This document shows, one piece after another, positions 10,301-20,013 of a DNA stretch of 64,000 nt (its first letter is position 1; each line of letters opens with the position of its first letter). Origin of the DNA: Cantharellus purpuraceus (taxonomy: Eukaryota > Basidiomycota > Agaricomycetes > Cantharellales > Hydnaceae); contig JALBUN010000009.1 in the NCBI GenBank assembly GCA_025174535.1, positions 186,001-250,000 on the forward strand, read 5' to 3'. Made by a program: the position numbers and the translations under genes. Below the pieces are notes generated by a model. That model did no database searches and was not told where the DNA came from. It saw only the letters and a list, made by a program, of their open reading frames with translations.

Positions 10301-13300
10301 GATCAAAACAGGTCAGAAAATTAACTTGATACAAGTTACTGGCACATCCAAAATTTCTGGATACGTTACGGTGCCCATTTACTTTGACTCTGACTCTGGA
10401 CCAGTTCAGATTGAAGTTGAAGCTTATGTGGTCAAAGGCATGACTACCCCTGTCATTCTTGGGAATGATTTTGCTGATCAGTACTCTATCTCACTTATAA
10501 GAGAAGGCTCAGATAGCTATCTTATGTTTGGTAATACTGGACGGAAAGCCAAGATTGAGAACTCAGTGAGCTCACCCTTATTGGATGAGAATGGTCACAC
10601 CTTTAAAATAAGAGCCCTTCCTGACCTTGCATCTCTAACTGCAAAGTTCAAGGCTCATAGGCGTATTAAGAACTCTCGGAAACGGATTAGAGCACGCATT
10701 TCGGATTCAAGTGTTAGGGCCTTACATCCCGTCACAATTCCTCCTGAAACTGCTTCTCTAATTCCTGCTTCTATCTATTTCCCTGGGAATAGTAATGAAG
10801 TTTATGTGGAAAAAGTGCTTCACTCCAATCATGGGCCTGAAGATTTCTATGGCATCTCAGATGCAATTGTATCTCGGAATAACCCGTGCCTACATGTTAG
10901 CAATTTTTCATCACAACCAGTTACTATACATCAAGGACAACTTCTGGGTCATGCTAGAAATCCTTCCAATTGGCTGGATCGGACTTCTAATTTGAACCAG
11001 ACTCAATTAGAGACTTGTCTCTCTCACGCCAGACTCATAAAAGCTCTTGCTCAACAGAACTTTGAGACTGGTGCGGTACCTACTGTTGCCTCTCTTGAAT
11101 CAGATGGAGAGGTGGTACAAGGAGGACCTAAGGCTCAGGAAATTCCCCCTGAGGATGTTCCTGAAAACCAACTGTTGGATGAAATTGACTTCTCACCAGA
11201 GCTCAATGATGCCAATAGGAAGGCTCTTCAAGATACAGTTCTGGCACATAAAGACGCATTTGGTCTTGATGGCAGACTTGGCAATTATGATGCAAAAGTT
11301 GAAATCAATCTCAGGCCTGAGGCCAAAGAAATTTCACTACCTCCTTATAATGCCTCACCTGCCAAAAGGGAAGTCATTGACAAGCAAATGGATGCTTGGC
11401 TCAGTCTTGGAGTCATTGAACCATCCAAAAGTCCTTGGGGTTTTCCAGCACTTATAGCCTATCGTAATGGGAAACCAAGAATGTGTATAGACTATAGGAA
11501 ACTCAATGAGATTGCTGTCCCGGATGAATTTCCCTTGCCAAGACAAGATTCCATTTTGCAGGCACTCACTGGATCTCGTTGGTTATCCACTTTGGATGCG
11601 TTAGCGGGTTTCACGCAGCTGCAAATGTCGGACAGTGCCAAAGAAAAAACTGCATTCAGAACTCATAGAGGACTGTATCAGTTCAAACGGATGCCTTTTG
11701 GGTATCGGAATGGGCCTGCAGTCTTTCAAAGAGTAATGCAAGGTGTCCTAGCACCTTTTCTATGGGTATTTGCCCTGGTCTATATAGATGATATTGTCAT
11801 ATATTCCAAGACGTTCAAAGAACACTTAGTACATCTGGACAAAGTGTTTGGAGCTATAGAAAAGTCAGGAATCACCTTATCTCCTGCCAAGTGCCATTTG
11901 GCCTACCAGTCTTTGCTACTGTTGGGACAGAAGGTATCACGGTTGGGTCTATCAACGCACAAGGAGAAGATAGATGCTATACTAGAATTGGCAGAGCCAA
12001 AGAATGTGCATGACCTACAAATCTTCCTCGGAATGGTGGTATACTTTTCTTCATATATACCATTCTATGCATGGATTGTAGCCCCTTTGTTTGAATTGCT
12101 CAAAAAGAATTCAACTTGGGAATGGGGCATTATTCAACAGGAAGCCTTTGATTTGGCTAAGAATGCCCTAGTCAGTGCACCAGTTAGGGCATATGCCATT
12201 CCTGGTCTTGGATACAGAGTCTACTCTGATGCATGTGATGTTGGAATTGCCGCTATACTTCAGCAGATCCAACCTCTCAAAATCAGAGATCTCAAGGGTA
12301 CCAAAGGGTATGAGAAACTCAAATCAGCATATGACAAAGGATTACCTGTACCCCAAATGGTGATTCCCGTGTCAAAGGAGGAAACTCTCCCTAAGCCAGG
12401 TACTTGGGATAAAGGCTTTGAAAACACTACGGTTTCAGTAGAACGAGTCATTGCTTACTGGTCTCGTACCTTGAAACCAGCTGAAAGAAATTACTCTCCT
12501 ACGGAAAGAGAGGCGCTTGCGTTACGAGATGGTCTTATCAAATTTCAACCCTACATTGAAGGGGAGAAAGTAGTAGCAATTACAGACCATGCAGCCCTTA
12601 TCTGGAGTCGGACCTACCAAAATGTTAATAGGCGGTTATTAACTTGGGGAACAGTATTTGCTGCATACCCTGAATTAAAGATCGTACACAGAGCAGGACG
12701 GGTTCACTCCAATGTAGATCCTATCTCTAGACTCAGGAGAAATGTTCCATACCAAGATGGGCCTTCTTCTGATGACACCATTCCTACTATCCTGGATTCA
12801 GAACAGGATCCACTTGCGGATTTTTATTCTGATATCTCTCCCCAATTCGAAGCCAGGACTTTAATGTTAATGGCTGCGTATGAAGAAGAGAACCAGAGAA
12901 TTCCGCAGAAAGTGTATTCTTCTTCCATCCAAGCTAATACCAGCCTTGAAGAAGACTTCACCATTCCATATGTAACAGCCAAAAGCTATAATCTAGTCTC
13001 TAGCCTTGCTCAGGAGGAGATTCAGAAAATAGTTGATGCGTATGCCAAAGATCCTTACTTCAAAAGGGTCAGATCTGAATTACGACAGGAGTCTAATTGG
13101 ATCAGCCCAAAGCATCCTCTCTTTTTTGAAAATGAGGACGGATTGCTTTACTTTGAAGATTGGAATGGAAATTACCGGCTGTGTGTACCCAAGGATGAGC
13201 AAGCTAAACTTCTAAGTGAAATTCATGATGAAATCACTGAAGGAGCTCATGCGGGTTATCACAAGACGTACAACAAGCTGGCTTCTACTTTCTATTGGCC

Positions 13301-14606
13301 TAGAATGAGTAGAGATGTCAAAAAGTTTGTCGTGAGCTGTGACATTTGCCAGAAAGCCAAACCTAGGCGACACGCACCCATTGGATTATTACAGCCCATT
13401 CCTATTCCAGAAAATCCATTTGAAGTCGTAACCATGGATTTCATCATGGAATTGCCTGAGAGCAATGGGTATGATTCCATCCTGGTAATAGTGGATAAAC
13501 TCACAAAATATGGAATCTTTATCCCTACTCAAGGTACCATTAATGAGGAGGGTACAGCTCGGTTATTTTTTGAACATGTACTGTCCAAATATGGAATCCC
13601 TAAGCAAATCATATCCGATAGGGATTCTAGATGGACTAGCACTTTTTGGAAAGAGTTATGCAAACAGCTAAACATGAAAAGAGCCTTAACTACTGCCTAT
13701 CATCCTCAAGCTGATGGGCAGACAGAGATTTTGAATCAGACGCTGGAAACCGCGCTGCGCTCTTACGTAAGCCCCGCGCGCGACGACTGGGCGGCTCTCA
13801 CCACTCCTTTCGCGTTCTCTTACAACAACACTCCCCACCTGGCTACTGGTCTAGCCCCCGCACTTCTACTCTACGGTTATCATCCGCGCACATCATCTTC
13901 TTACCTACACCCTGCCCCTGACGGTGTAGCACGACTGCGATCATCAAATCCAGCCGAGTTTGCCGCCAAACTTCCCGATCGCGCTAGAACGGCCCCACTT
14001 GCTCCTGAGGTCGAAAGCACGAAAGCCGCTGACTTTCTAGAGGAGTTTAAGGCTTACCGATCGCGAGCCAGGCAATCCCTGCAGTTTGCGCAGGTTGCTC
14101 AGCAACGTAGCTACAACGCCGGACGCCTGGCCACGGAGTTCGAAGCTGGCGACCTCGTCCTCCTTAACCCCCACTCTCTTGACCTTCTACGCTCTGAACC
14201 AGGCCGAGGTAAGAAACTAAACATGAAGTATGATGGACCCTTTGAAATTCTGCAGAAACTAGGACCAGCTACGTACCGGCTGCGTCTGCCCGCATCCTAT
14301 GGCATCCACCCAGTCCTCAATATTGCCCATCTCGAGCCCTATTCCTCCTCCCACCCTCGTTTCGGAAAGCGGCCCACTAGGTCCCTCGATCGCGCTAGCT
14401 TCAGTGAATTGCCGGAATTTGAGGTCGAATCTATCATCGGTGAGCGCTGGCGCAAGGCCCGGAACGGACGTCGAGTTCAAGAGCTACTCACGCGTTTCCT
14501 TGGCTACGATGCGAGCTATGATGAATGGCTCCCTCGTCGCTACCTTCGCAATGCCCCCGATCTGTTGCATACTTGGGACCGGCGTGACCGAAGCAAGTCT
14601 CACTAA
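7311..14606 (+). CDS. Gag-Pol polyprotein of element A
   Basis: One uninterrupted frame encodes the whole Gag-Pol. The first ATG (MSTSTIRQQQQ) is at 7311 and gives 2431 aa; the frame is open without ATG back to about 7053. In order there are a long N-terminal Gag, a CCHC zinc knuckle (CRHCGSNKHWDNEC, codons 9624-9665), an aspartic protease (ADSGSD, Asp codon 10236), reverse transcriptase with YIDD (11781), RNase H (YSDACD, 12222), and an integrase with an HHCC finger near 13245-13345 and a D,D35E triad (Asp 13437, Asp 13617, Glu 13725). The C-terminus (FEVESIIGERWR to DEWLPRRYL) looks like a divergent chromodomain. No frameshift separates gag from pol. Base composition changes sharply to CpG-rich near 13740. 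All core catalytic residues are present, so the product is probably functional. Confidence 0.95.
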   Translation: MSTSTIRQQQQLEDDPSTPLAAQPERPIAPITPGFLHTRSPLTPVNDLDQTFTTDEEISAADASFAVEVDQTDHALTNWTFDGPLITGPLQNVFVVPGKPLKSFSAARVRREVRLDPLLSSRRDALLSIAEMSFNRAEAPGTRALNRLAIGLFKKELALLNVVLLGHPGRVSQHGSMGYYLDPWKYKQLLDALNHLASERESVLQQMKLPTPTVPSLPSEWPSDSLWSSKDMEVLCVTLREDVENFLAFYWDAVSKSNGIWKPVKDDFLSPALPDIAEMSSDINGFKIRFAAAQAALQRKVAADTSFYEAKVINAPVNPVLGHEVPPHASMPVRNIQQSTVAYTAKEAPLISRTDQGENFPVDHERIRQRQSVVYNRGPRPSTLFNSPYHQDPSKLTGSAGLEEMFYTPPQVRSRGTLGIPESITVPHRPYGASGGGAPPPGGEPPDDDGSLGPPHTPNPFLPRPSLPHRSVRSNPPPPGRHGGSGPPDGGDGGGYGHSPDWGDLDQRNPNLRLDAPVTQSKLEAYFDNKLRQDLVPEWDGNPDNLAQWILKVNHLAQRSPTVFKQLGQIIPLRLRKGAERWFFSLPLSYRQEATEDWKSIREVIGSYYMNRAWLDRQKARATRATFREPGFTNETPSEYYVRKSELLRLVSKLSDSELILEIMNGAPPYWHTVIDAHRCSSAVEFQTAIKYHEESLSHAPFSSGDNLERRIRNLENSLHQPKPRFDSNRSFRDARAHLVGWSSKLNPPKFPRDDSNVSKNSTPESKGARPCRHCGSNKHWDNECKHASSASRSAHTRYTVSNEEANADLAYEDMYLESLHESEVDSNSDNAHVNNVATENIPEEPSLDQQDSAQDTEAHCQLAKPAMSLLESMSQLGGSIPNREESSEPLSLEKSFSETFTPKSRQERRRLMKDSKHVAAFLRNSKLTSWAPNSLIKLKRFMSRPAGCAFLGSSATTTNVWLGEYGKNQTTLVADSGSDITLISQKALCSMENPPKIKTGQKINLIQVTGTSKISGYVTVPIYFDSDSGPVQIEVEAYVVKGMTTPVILGNDFADQYSISLIREGSDSYLMFGNTGRKAKIENSVSSPLLDENGHTFKIRALPDLASLTAKFKAHRRIKNSRKRIRARISDSSVRALHPVTIPPETASLIPASIYFPGNSNEVYVEKVLHSNHGPEDFYGISDAIVSRNNPCLHVSNFSSQPVTIHQGQLLGHARNPSNWLDRTSNLNQTQLETCLSHARLIKALAQQNFETGAVPTVASLESDGEVVQGGPKAQEIPPEDVPENQLLDEIDFSPELNDANRKALQDTVLAHKDAFGLDGRLGNYDAKVEINLRPEAKEISLPPYNASPAKREVIDKQMDAWLSLGVIEPSKSPWGFPALIAYRNGKPRMCIDYRKLNEIAVPDEFPLPRQDSILQALTGSRWLSTLDALAGFTQLQMSDSAKEKTAFRTHRGLYQFKRMPFGYRNGPAVFQRVMQGVLAPFLWVFALVYIDDIVIYSKTFKEHLVHLDKVFGAIEKSGITLSPAKCHLAYQSLLLLGQKVSRLGLSTHKEKIDAILELAEPKNVHDLQIFLGMVVYFSSYIPFYAWIVAPLFELLKKNSTWEWGIIQQEAFDLAKNALVSAPVRAYAIPGLGYRVYSDACDVGIAAILQQIQPLKIRDLKGTKGYEKLKSAYDKGLPVPQMVIPVSKEETLPKPGTWDKGFENTTVSVERVIAYWSRTLKPAERNYSPTEREALALRDGLIKFQPYIEGEKVVAITDHAALIWSRTYQNVNRRLLTWGTVFAAYPELKIVHRAGRVHSNVDPISRLRRNVPYQDGPSSDDTIPTILDSEQDPLADFYSDISPQFEARTLMLMAAYEEENQRIPQKVYSSSIQANTSLEEDFTIPYVTAKSYNLVSSLAQEEIQKIVDAYAKDPYFKRVRSELRQESNWISPKHPLFFENEDGLLYFEDWNGNYRLCVPKDEQAKLLSEIHDEITEGAHAGYHKTYNKLASTFYWPRMSRDVKKFVVSCDICQKAKPRRHAPIGLLQPIPIPENPFEVVTMDFIMELPESNGYDSILVIVDKLTKYGIFIPTQGTINEEGTARLFFEHVLSKYGIPKQIISDRDSRWTSTFWKELCKQLNMKRALTTAYHPQADGQTEILNQTLETALRSYVSPARDDWAALTTPFAFSYNNTPHLATGLAPALLLYGYHPRTSSSYLHPAPDGVARLRSSNPAEFAAKLPDRARTAPLAPEVESTKAADFLEEFKAYRSRARQSLQFAQVAQQRSYNAGRLATEFEAGDLVLLNPHSLDLLRSEPGRGKKLNMKYDGPFEILQKLGPATYRLRLPASYGIHPVLNIAHLEPYSSSHPRFGKRPTRSLDRASFSELPEFEVESIIGERWRKARNGRRVQELLTRFLGYDASYDEWLPRRYLRNAPDLLHTWDRRDRSKSH

Positions 14607-14782
14607 GAAGTCTTCCCCTCTCACTCTACTCTATCGGCTCATTCTTCCACCATTTTCCAGCTTGTTCTATGCATGTATGCCCCCTTATTTTAAAAACCAA
14701 TGCGACTCTCTATCTTGACATCTCACTCCCACCTTGAAAGAGCTCTTAGAAAACTATTGATTGTTCTATATATCATTTCGCT

Positions 14783-15799
14783 ATGGCCGTCTATCCACAA
14801 ATCTCCTCCCTCCAGTTTTCCTTGCGTAAGGAAGGAGATTCTTTCATTCAGGAGCCGGTCTCCATCCCCAACTACGGGTATCAATACACGTCCGATTTCG
14901 ACTATTATAAACCAAACCGGTTCGACTTTATCTATCTCAATGACCCTGCTGACGATTATGGCATTCTACGCAGTGAGCTAGCCAGTTGTTTCTGGGAATC
15001 ACTCCGGATGAAAGGGCGATACATTCTATCAGCAGCCCATCGCTGGAACAGCGAAACGGCTCTCGAACCCCTTCCCCTCTACGTTCCATCGGAGAAGTTG
15101 CGCGAGATAAACATGATTCCACCCCCTTTCCATTCCGTGCATCAGCTCTCCTACAACCTTCTACTTCTCCCTGAAAGGACTGGCATAATCCGCGGCTGGA
15201 TCGAAGACTGGCAGAACCAGTCCCATCGCTTGTCCGCTTGGATCAGCAAGGCCAAATACAATTCCTCTTTGGTGCCCGATTGCACTTGGAGGTGGCCTCC
15301 TTCACCTCTAGGTGACGACTACCATTCTGATTCCGGCTCTCCTTCTTTCCATACAGAGGATGACTCCAGGTCATCCGAGCTTTCCAGCACTCTCCTCCCC
15401 ATCGCTCACTCTTTTCAAATTCACTCCGACTGCGAGTCTACCAAAAGACCGTGCAGCTCTTCTCCTGTTGAACCAGACCGAGACGGCGAGGAAGCCAATA
15501 AGAAACAGTTGGTGTTGTGGAAACCGTCGGTGAGACAGCTTCTTGATCTGCACCGAGCACTCGCTTGCGGATATGTTGATTCCTATCACCCGGAGACTGT
15601 TCATGTCTTCACTCCTCCTAACACGCCTACTCCTTCCATACATGTATCTAACTCTTCCTCCACCTGTGACCCGCGTGTCAAAAAGGCCTACCCTTCCTTC
15701 CTTCCTCTGCCCCTCAACCCGCATGTTGTAGACCCATATGCGGCGAGTAACTCAGGTGGCGCCGATGAGGCTGGAATAGTAGAGGAGAGGAGTGACTAA
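14783..15799 (+). CDS. ORF2: conserved accessory protein of element A, 338 aa
   Basis: Separate gene between gag-pol and the polypurine tract, with its own ATG (MAVYPQISSLQFSLRK) 176 bp after the pol stop. I do not recognise the family. There is no signal peptide or hydrophobic membrane segment, so it does not look like an envelope protein. The first roughly 180 residues are conserved in a second, divergent element at 29986-30684: shared blocks include ELA-x3-WE-x3-MK-x2-YIL-x-AA, the PPF motif, a WIE-x-WQ block and a TW-basic-WP block. The C-terminal half is rich in Ser, Pro and acidic residues and is not obviously conserved. Like the end of pol, it is CpG-rich. A role in the retrotransposon cycle is inferred from conservation only. 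Confidence 0.8.
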   Translation: MAVYPQISSLQFSLRKEGDSFIQEPVSIPNYGYQYTSDFDYYKPNRFDFIYLNDPADDYGILRSELASCFWESLRMKGRYILSAAHRWNSETALEPLPLYVPSEKLREINMIPPPFHSVHQLSYNLLLLPERTGIIRGWIEDWQNQSHRLSAWISKAKYNSSLVPDCTWRWPPSPLGDDYHSDSGSPSFHTEDDSRSSELSSTLLPIAHSFQIHSDCESTKRPCSSSPVEPDRDGEEANKKQLVLWKPSVRQLLDLHRALACGYVDSYHPETVHVFTPPNTPTPSIHVSNSSSTCDPRVKKAYPSFLPLPLNPHVVDPYAASNSGGADEAGIVEERSD

Positions 15800-15816
15800 A
15801 GTCTCAGAGAATATTT

Positions 15817-15830
15817 GAAGGGGGGATGAA
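15817..15830 (+). other. Polypurine tract of element A
   Basis: GAAGGGGGGATGAA immediately precedes the TG of the 3' LTR, the position and composition of a plus-strand primer. The same tract (GAAAGGGGGGATAG) stands before the LTR of the related A2 fragment at 30683-30696. Confidence 0.75.
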
Positions 15831-17236
15831 TGTATGGGAACTGGTTTTCCCTTAAAAAGATCTTGTTTAAAGTCCCAAAACTGTACAATTCCGCTTGATG
15901 GCCTTAAAATATCAGCATATATCTGCTGCTTTCTCTTGATTCAGGGCCATTCAAATATTCTCTATTTTTTCATATTTTTTTGGGAATTTTCCATGCAGAA
16001 ATGAGTCTACAAACTTATTGTTCTGCTGGGCAAAGTTTTGGGACCCACATGGACCCACAAACCTTCGCAGATGTCAGCAGCCTCAAAGTCAGCCGGAGTC
16101 ACCCGGACAACTGACTCATTGTCGATCACATGACTCATTTCAATCTCCGACTCAATCTGGTCACCACTGCCAGTAAATCCTCAATATCTTCCCAACCACT
16201 GCACCTCCTGACTCCATTTTCAGTGGAGAGTTCAATAGAAGCCATGCCTACCCATAGCTGTGCTAATCAGCCTGGGAAACGAAGTATTGACCAAGTTATT
16301 TGAGTAATGGTGACTCATGCAATGACTCCTGCCATGACTCATGCTATGACTCCTGCTCTGAGTCACACTATGACTCCATCCATGACTCATGCCATGAGTC
16401 AGAGCAAATCCAAGCAGCTCATTGGCTAGGAAACTTCCACCCCCTTCTCACATATTCCACTAGCTTCCAGTAGTTTCCATCTATTAATAGGTAGAAGTTT
16501 CCAGTAGTATTAGTCAGCTCCTGTAAATACAATATAAAAGGAGCCCATTCTGCCTCTGAAATAAATAACCATTTCTACCCCATCATTTGCACATCAGTGT
16601 GACTAGAGTGACATACAGTGTCATCCTCTATATCTCAGTAACTGTTGATTGTCCAGTTCAAGGGTTGCTTACAGTTGTGTAACTGTATTCGATTGCACTT
16701 GAAGTAGTGATTGTCCTGCTTTGGGCGTGAGTGTAGTATCTACCTCACGTGACTACAAATCTACAGGGTGAGATTGTCTGTCGATAGTCCTGCCATTAGT
16801 GCTCTTGTTTAAGTTACTAGTGTGTACTGCCTTTGCAGAGCATTAGAATCTTGAACTTGTGTGAAGCAGTTGCTAGACTACTTCACACATTGCTGTTACC
16901 TGCTTCAGAGTGTCACTGGTTGGACGGTTGGATTCATCCACCTACTTCCTCTAGCCTCTAAGTGCATTCCCCTCTTTTTGGAATATCTGGACCCCTAAGC
17001 GTCCGTGAACTCTAGACTCTGGAAGTCTTATTCATTCCCTACTGCTAAGAAACGTATTACCTTCCTGCGTATCGTCTGCATTGACCATTACAACGGATTG
17101 TAACCAAAGTACAAACGTTAAATTGTTTCTGGAGTTGTGCTGCAGTAGGATTTGATATTCTTCTCAGCTGTTCATTCACGGAATTGTGGTGATTTAGAGT
17201 TTGCCCTAACACCATAATTTTGCGGGTTCCAAAACA
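15831..17236 (+). mobile_element. 3' LTR of element A
   Basis: The LTR is 1406 bp with the same ends as the 5' LTR. The bZIP-site array (16311-16401) has 8 units against 14 in the 5' LTR, a loss of exactly three 24-bp dimers. The few base differences from the 5' LTR are mostly C/T or G/A at CpG positions. Confidence 0.95.
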
Positions 17237-18399
17237 CCGCTAGGGAGTCGGCTTTAGACTTGCTGAACACATCGGCAAACTCATGATACTCCTTGGGAAC
17301 CATAGAGAGGTCCGGTGGAGTGGATTGGGCGGAACAAGCAGTGAGGAATATCAGATCAGAGAGGTGAACCTGGAATGTGTGAGAACCATCCAGCTTGCTT
17401 AGTCTGGCAAAGACCATAGCGTCCACCATCAATATGAATGGAGGGGTAGATGGAGTATCTATCGGAGCAGAGTCAGCGGAGGCGGAAGATAATTTCGCAC
17501 CTAAAGTTGCTGGTGACGTCAGGGATGACACAGCCTGTACTGGAGAATGGAATGTGATATGGCCCAATGCCCAGTCAATCAACGGATTGTAGCGGGTGAG
17601 CCAGTTATGTCCAAGAACCACAGAACAGCTGGAGTCAAGCAGAGTAACATAGAATGTAAGGGTCTGGATTTCTCCGACAGAAAAACGGATAGACAAATCT
17701 ATAGCTCGTGAAATAACAGCATTAGTAGTGCCATCAAATAATCGGAGTGGTATCGGAGTTATGGTGTATGTATGGAATTTATGTAAATCGGAAAAAGAGG
17801 AACAGTGAGTAGATCCGGAGTCAATTAATGTTTGAATAGCGGTATTGGGAATGGAGTCGGAGTGGACAAGGAGGGTAAGGGAGTCGGAGTGGGAAAGAGC
17901 GGATGTGTTCAGGCGGACCTCGTTTGTCATACGGGGAGTACCAACGCAGCCCTCAGCCCGTACGGAGGCTATAGGACTGCTTACTATTTTTTTGGTCTGT
18001 CGCTTTAGTGTCGGACTTGTCCGTCGTGGCATTGGTGGCGTGGCCCTTTGCCTTTGCTGCAGACGAGGTTGCCTTGTTGCAATCCTTGGCTTGGTGACCA
18101 GGCTTTCTGCAGAACAGACAGAGGTTGTTGTCCATGCGGTGCTGGCATTCCTGCTGGGTAAGTTTTCCGTCCTTTCCCAGCTTGGTGGAGAGGTCTGGAG
18201 TACTCTTGCGAGCTCCAGAGTTATTGCTGGTGCTGGAGTTGTTCTGATGGGAACCGGAAGCGGCAGCGTTACCAGTGTTTGATTTCTGGCCTGAATTGGT
18301 GGTGGCCCGCTTATTGGACCCTTTGTTGGACTTTGGGGTCTTGTCCGATGATTTGTCTGATTTGTTGTTGGCCGAATTTTTGCGGGAGACCTCGGATTG
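17237..18399 (-). pseudogene. Element B Gag C-terminus and protease
   Basis: Continuation of element B to the right of the A insertion, minus strand. Reading right to left: a Ser/Asn/Lys-rich Gag tail (TPDLSTKLGKDGKL-like), a CCHC knuckle (CLFCRKPGHQAKDC, C-x2-C-x4-H-x4-C), then the aspartic protease with LIDSGSTH and VVLGHNWLTRYNP, then the linker KEYHEFADVFSKSKADSLA. That linker continues in the RT piece ending at 5537 as a run reading [10 protein letters not shown]. The open frame is 286 codons at 17172-18032, of which the last part is LTR-A sequence. The right end is cut at 18400 by another solo LTR-A. Confidence 0.85.
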
Positions 18400-20013
18400 T
18401 GTATGGGAACTGGTTTTCCCTTAAAGGATCTTGTTCAAAGTCCCGAAACTGTACAATTTCGCTTCATGGCCTTAAAATATCAGCATATATGTGCTGCTTT
18501 CTTGATTCAGGGCCATTCAAATATTCTCTATTTTTTCATATTTTTTTGGGAATTTTCCATGCAGAAATGAGTCTACAAACTTATTGTTCTGCTGGGCAAA
18601 GTTTTGGACCCACATGGACCCACAAACCTTCGCAGATGTCAGCAGCCCCAAAGTCAGCTGGAGTCACCTGGACAACTGACTCATTTTCAATCACATGACT
18701 CATTTCAATCTCCAACTCAATCTGGTCACCACTGCCAGTAAATCCTCAATATCATCACAACCACTGCACCTCCTGACTCCATTTTCAGTGGAGAGTTCAA
18801 TAGAAGCTGTGCCTACCCATAGCTGTGCTAATCAGCCTGGGAAACGAAGTATTGACCAAGTTATTTGAGTAATGGTGACTCATGCAATGACTCCTGCCAT
18901 GACTCATGCTATGACTCCTTCCATGACTCATACCATGACTCCTGTGATTACTTATACTATGACTCCTGCTCTGAGTCACACTATGACTCCATCCATTGTT
19001 GAAAAAAATTTCGCCTTGCTGTGGGTGTGTGGAGAGTAGATTTCAAATAGAGACAGAGGGACTGATGGGAACTGGATGTATGATAATCGAATTGAAGATA
19101 TACTTGAGTAGTATCTTCCTATGAAGTTTGATGGGATTTGGTGTGATCTTCGTCTAGATATCGACAATTTGAGCAGGGATCAGGAGCAGATGATTCGAAC
19201 GAGAGTAAATGCTTAATAGAAAATCAACCAGTGGAGCTTAGGCTTCGCAAACTGGGATTCGAATATATGTTGCAATACTCTGGAGAAGTATATGCAAAAG
19301 ATAGTAGAAATACGCGTTCGTTCTGGAGTTATTCCAGAAACGAATAGTTCAGACACAGACAACAGAAACAGGTGAGAGGAAATTCTCTAGTCCATTGCAT
19401 ATCTAGCTAGGCATGTTTTATACAAGATATGCATGCTAATAACTCGTGATAAAAGTTCTGTGTCATTTGAAACATGGGAAAGAAACTTGTGACAAAAACA
19501 AAATGGGGGGTGGAGCCAATAGGGAAAATGACAAATTTACAGGGTGAGATTGTCTGTCAATAGTCCTGCCATTAGTGCTCTTTGTTTAAGTTACTAGTGT
19601 GTACTGCCTTTGCAGAGCATTAGGATCTTGAACTCGTGTGGAGCAGTTGCTAGACTACTTCACACATCGCTGTTACCCGCTTCAGAGTGTCACTGGTTGG
19701 ACGGTTGGATTCATCCACCTACTTCCTCTAGCCTCTAAGTGCATTCCCCTCTTTCTGGAATATCTGGACCCCTAAGCGTCCATGAACTCTAGACTCTGGA
19801 AGTCTTATTCATTCTCTACTGCTAAGAAACATATTACCTTCCTGCGTATCGTCTGCATTGACCATTACAACGGATTGTAACCAAAGTACAAACGTTAAAT
19901 TGTTTCTGGAGTTGTGCTGCAGTAGGATTTGATATTCTTCTCAGCTGTTCATTCACGGAATTGTGGTGATTTAGAGTTCGCTTTAACACCATAATTTTGC
20001 GGGTTCCAAAACA
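18400..20013 (+). mobile_element. Solo LTR-A with TSD gattg and a foreign segment inside
   Basis: Family A LTR flanked by the perfect duplication gattg at 18395-18399 and 20014-20018. Its outer parts match other copies, but from 18997 to about 19529 the LTR sequence is replaced by unrelated DNA. About 390 bp of LTR, including the TATA region, is missing, so this copy should be promoter-dead. It sits in element B gag. Confidence 0.9.
18997..19529. other. Unrelated 0.53-kb segment inside LTR-A
   Basis: Begins TGTTGAAAAAA and ends near GGGAAAATGACA, so it could be the remains of a second LTR, but no target duplication is found and the host LTR has lost about 390 bp. No coding sequence is recognised. 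A motif resembling a Pol III B box (GGGATTCGAAT) near 19250 has no convincing A box. Confidence 0.5.

Larger units (their letters stand above)
5538..17236 (+). mobile_element. Full-length Ty3/gypsy element A (11.7 kb)
   Basis: Complete LTR retrotransposon with 5' LTR 5538-7013, internal region 7014-15830 and 3' LTR 15831-17236. It is flanked by the 5-bp duplication ccgct at 5533-5537 and 17237-17241. It carries an uninterrupted gag-pol frame and a second gene, ORF2, before the polypurine tract. It was inserted inside the RT region of element B. The two LTRs differ by a handful of substitutions, most at CpG sites, and by a 72-bp difference in the TGACTC array, so the insertion is recent and may still be competent. 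Confidence 0.95.

Noticed and set aside
14783..15799. ORF2 as an envelope gene
   Set aside because: No signal peptide, no transmembrane segment and no furin-type site are visible; its position alone is not enough.
19225..19260. tRNA-derived SINE suggested by a GGGATTCGAAT B-box-like motif
   Set aside because: No acceptable A box at the right distance, no poly(A) or T tail, and no second copy in the window.
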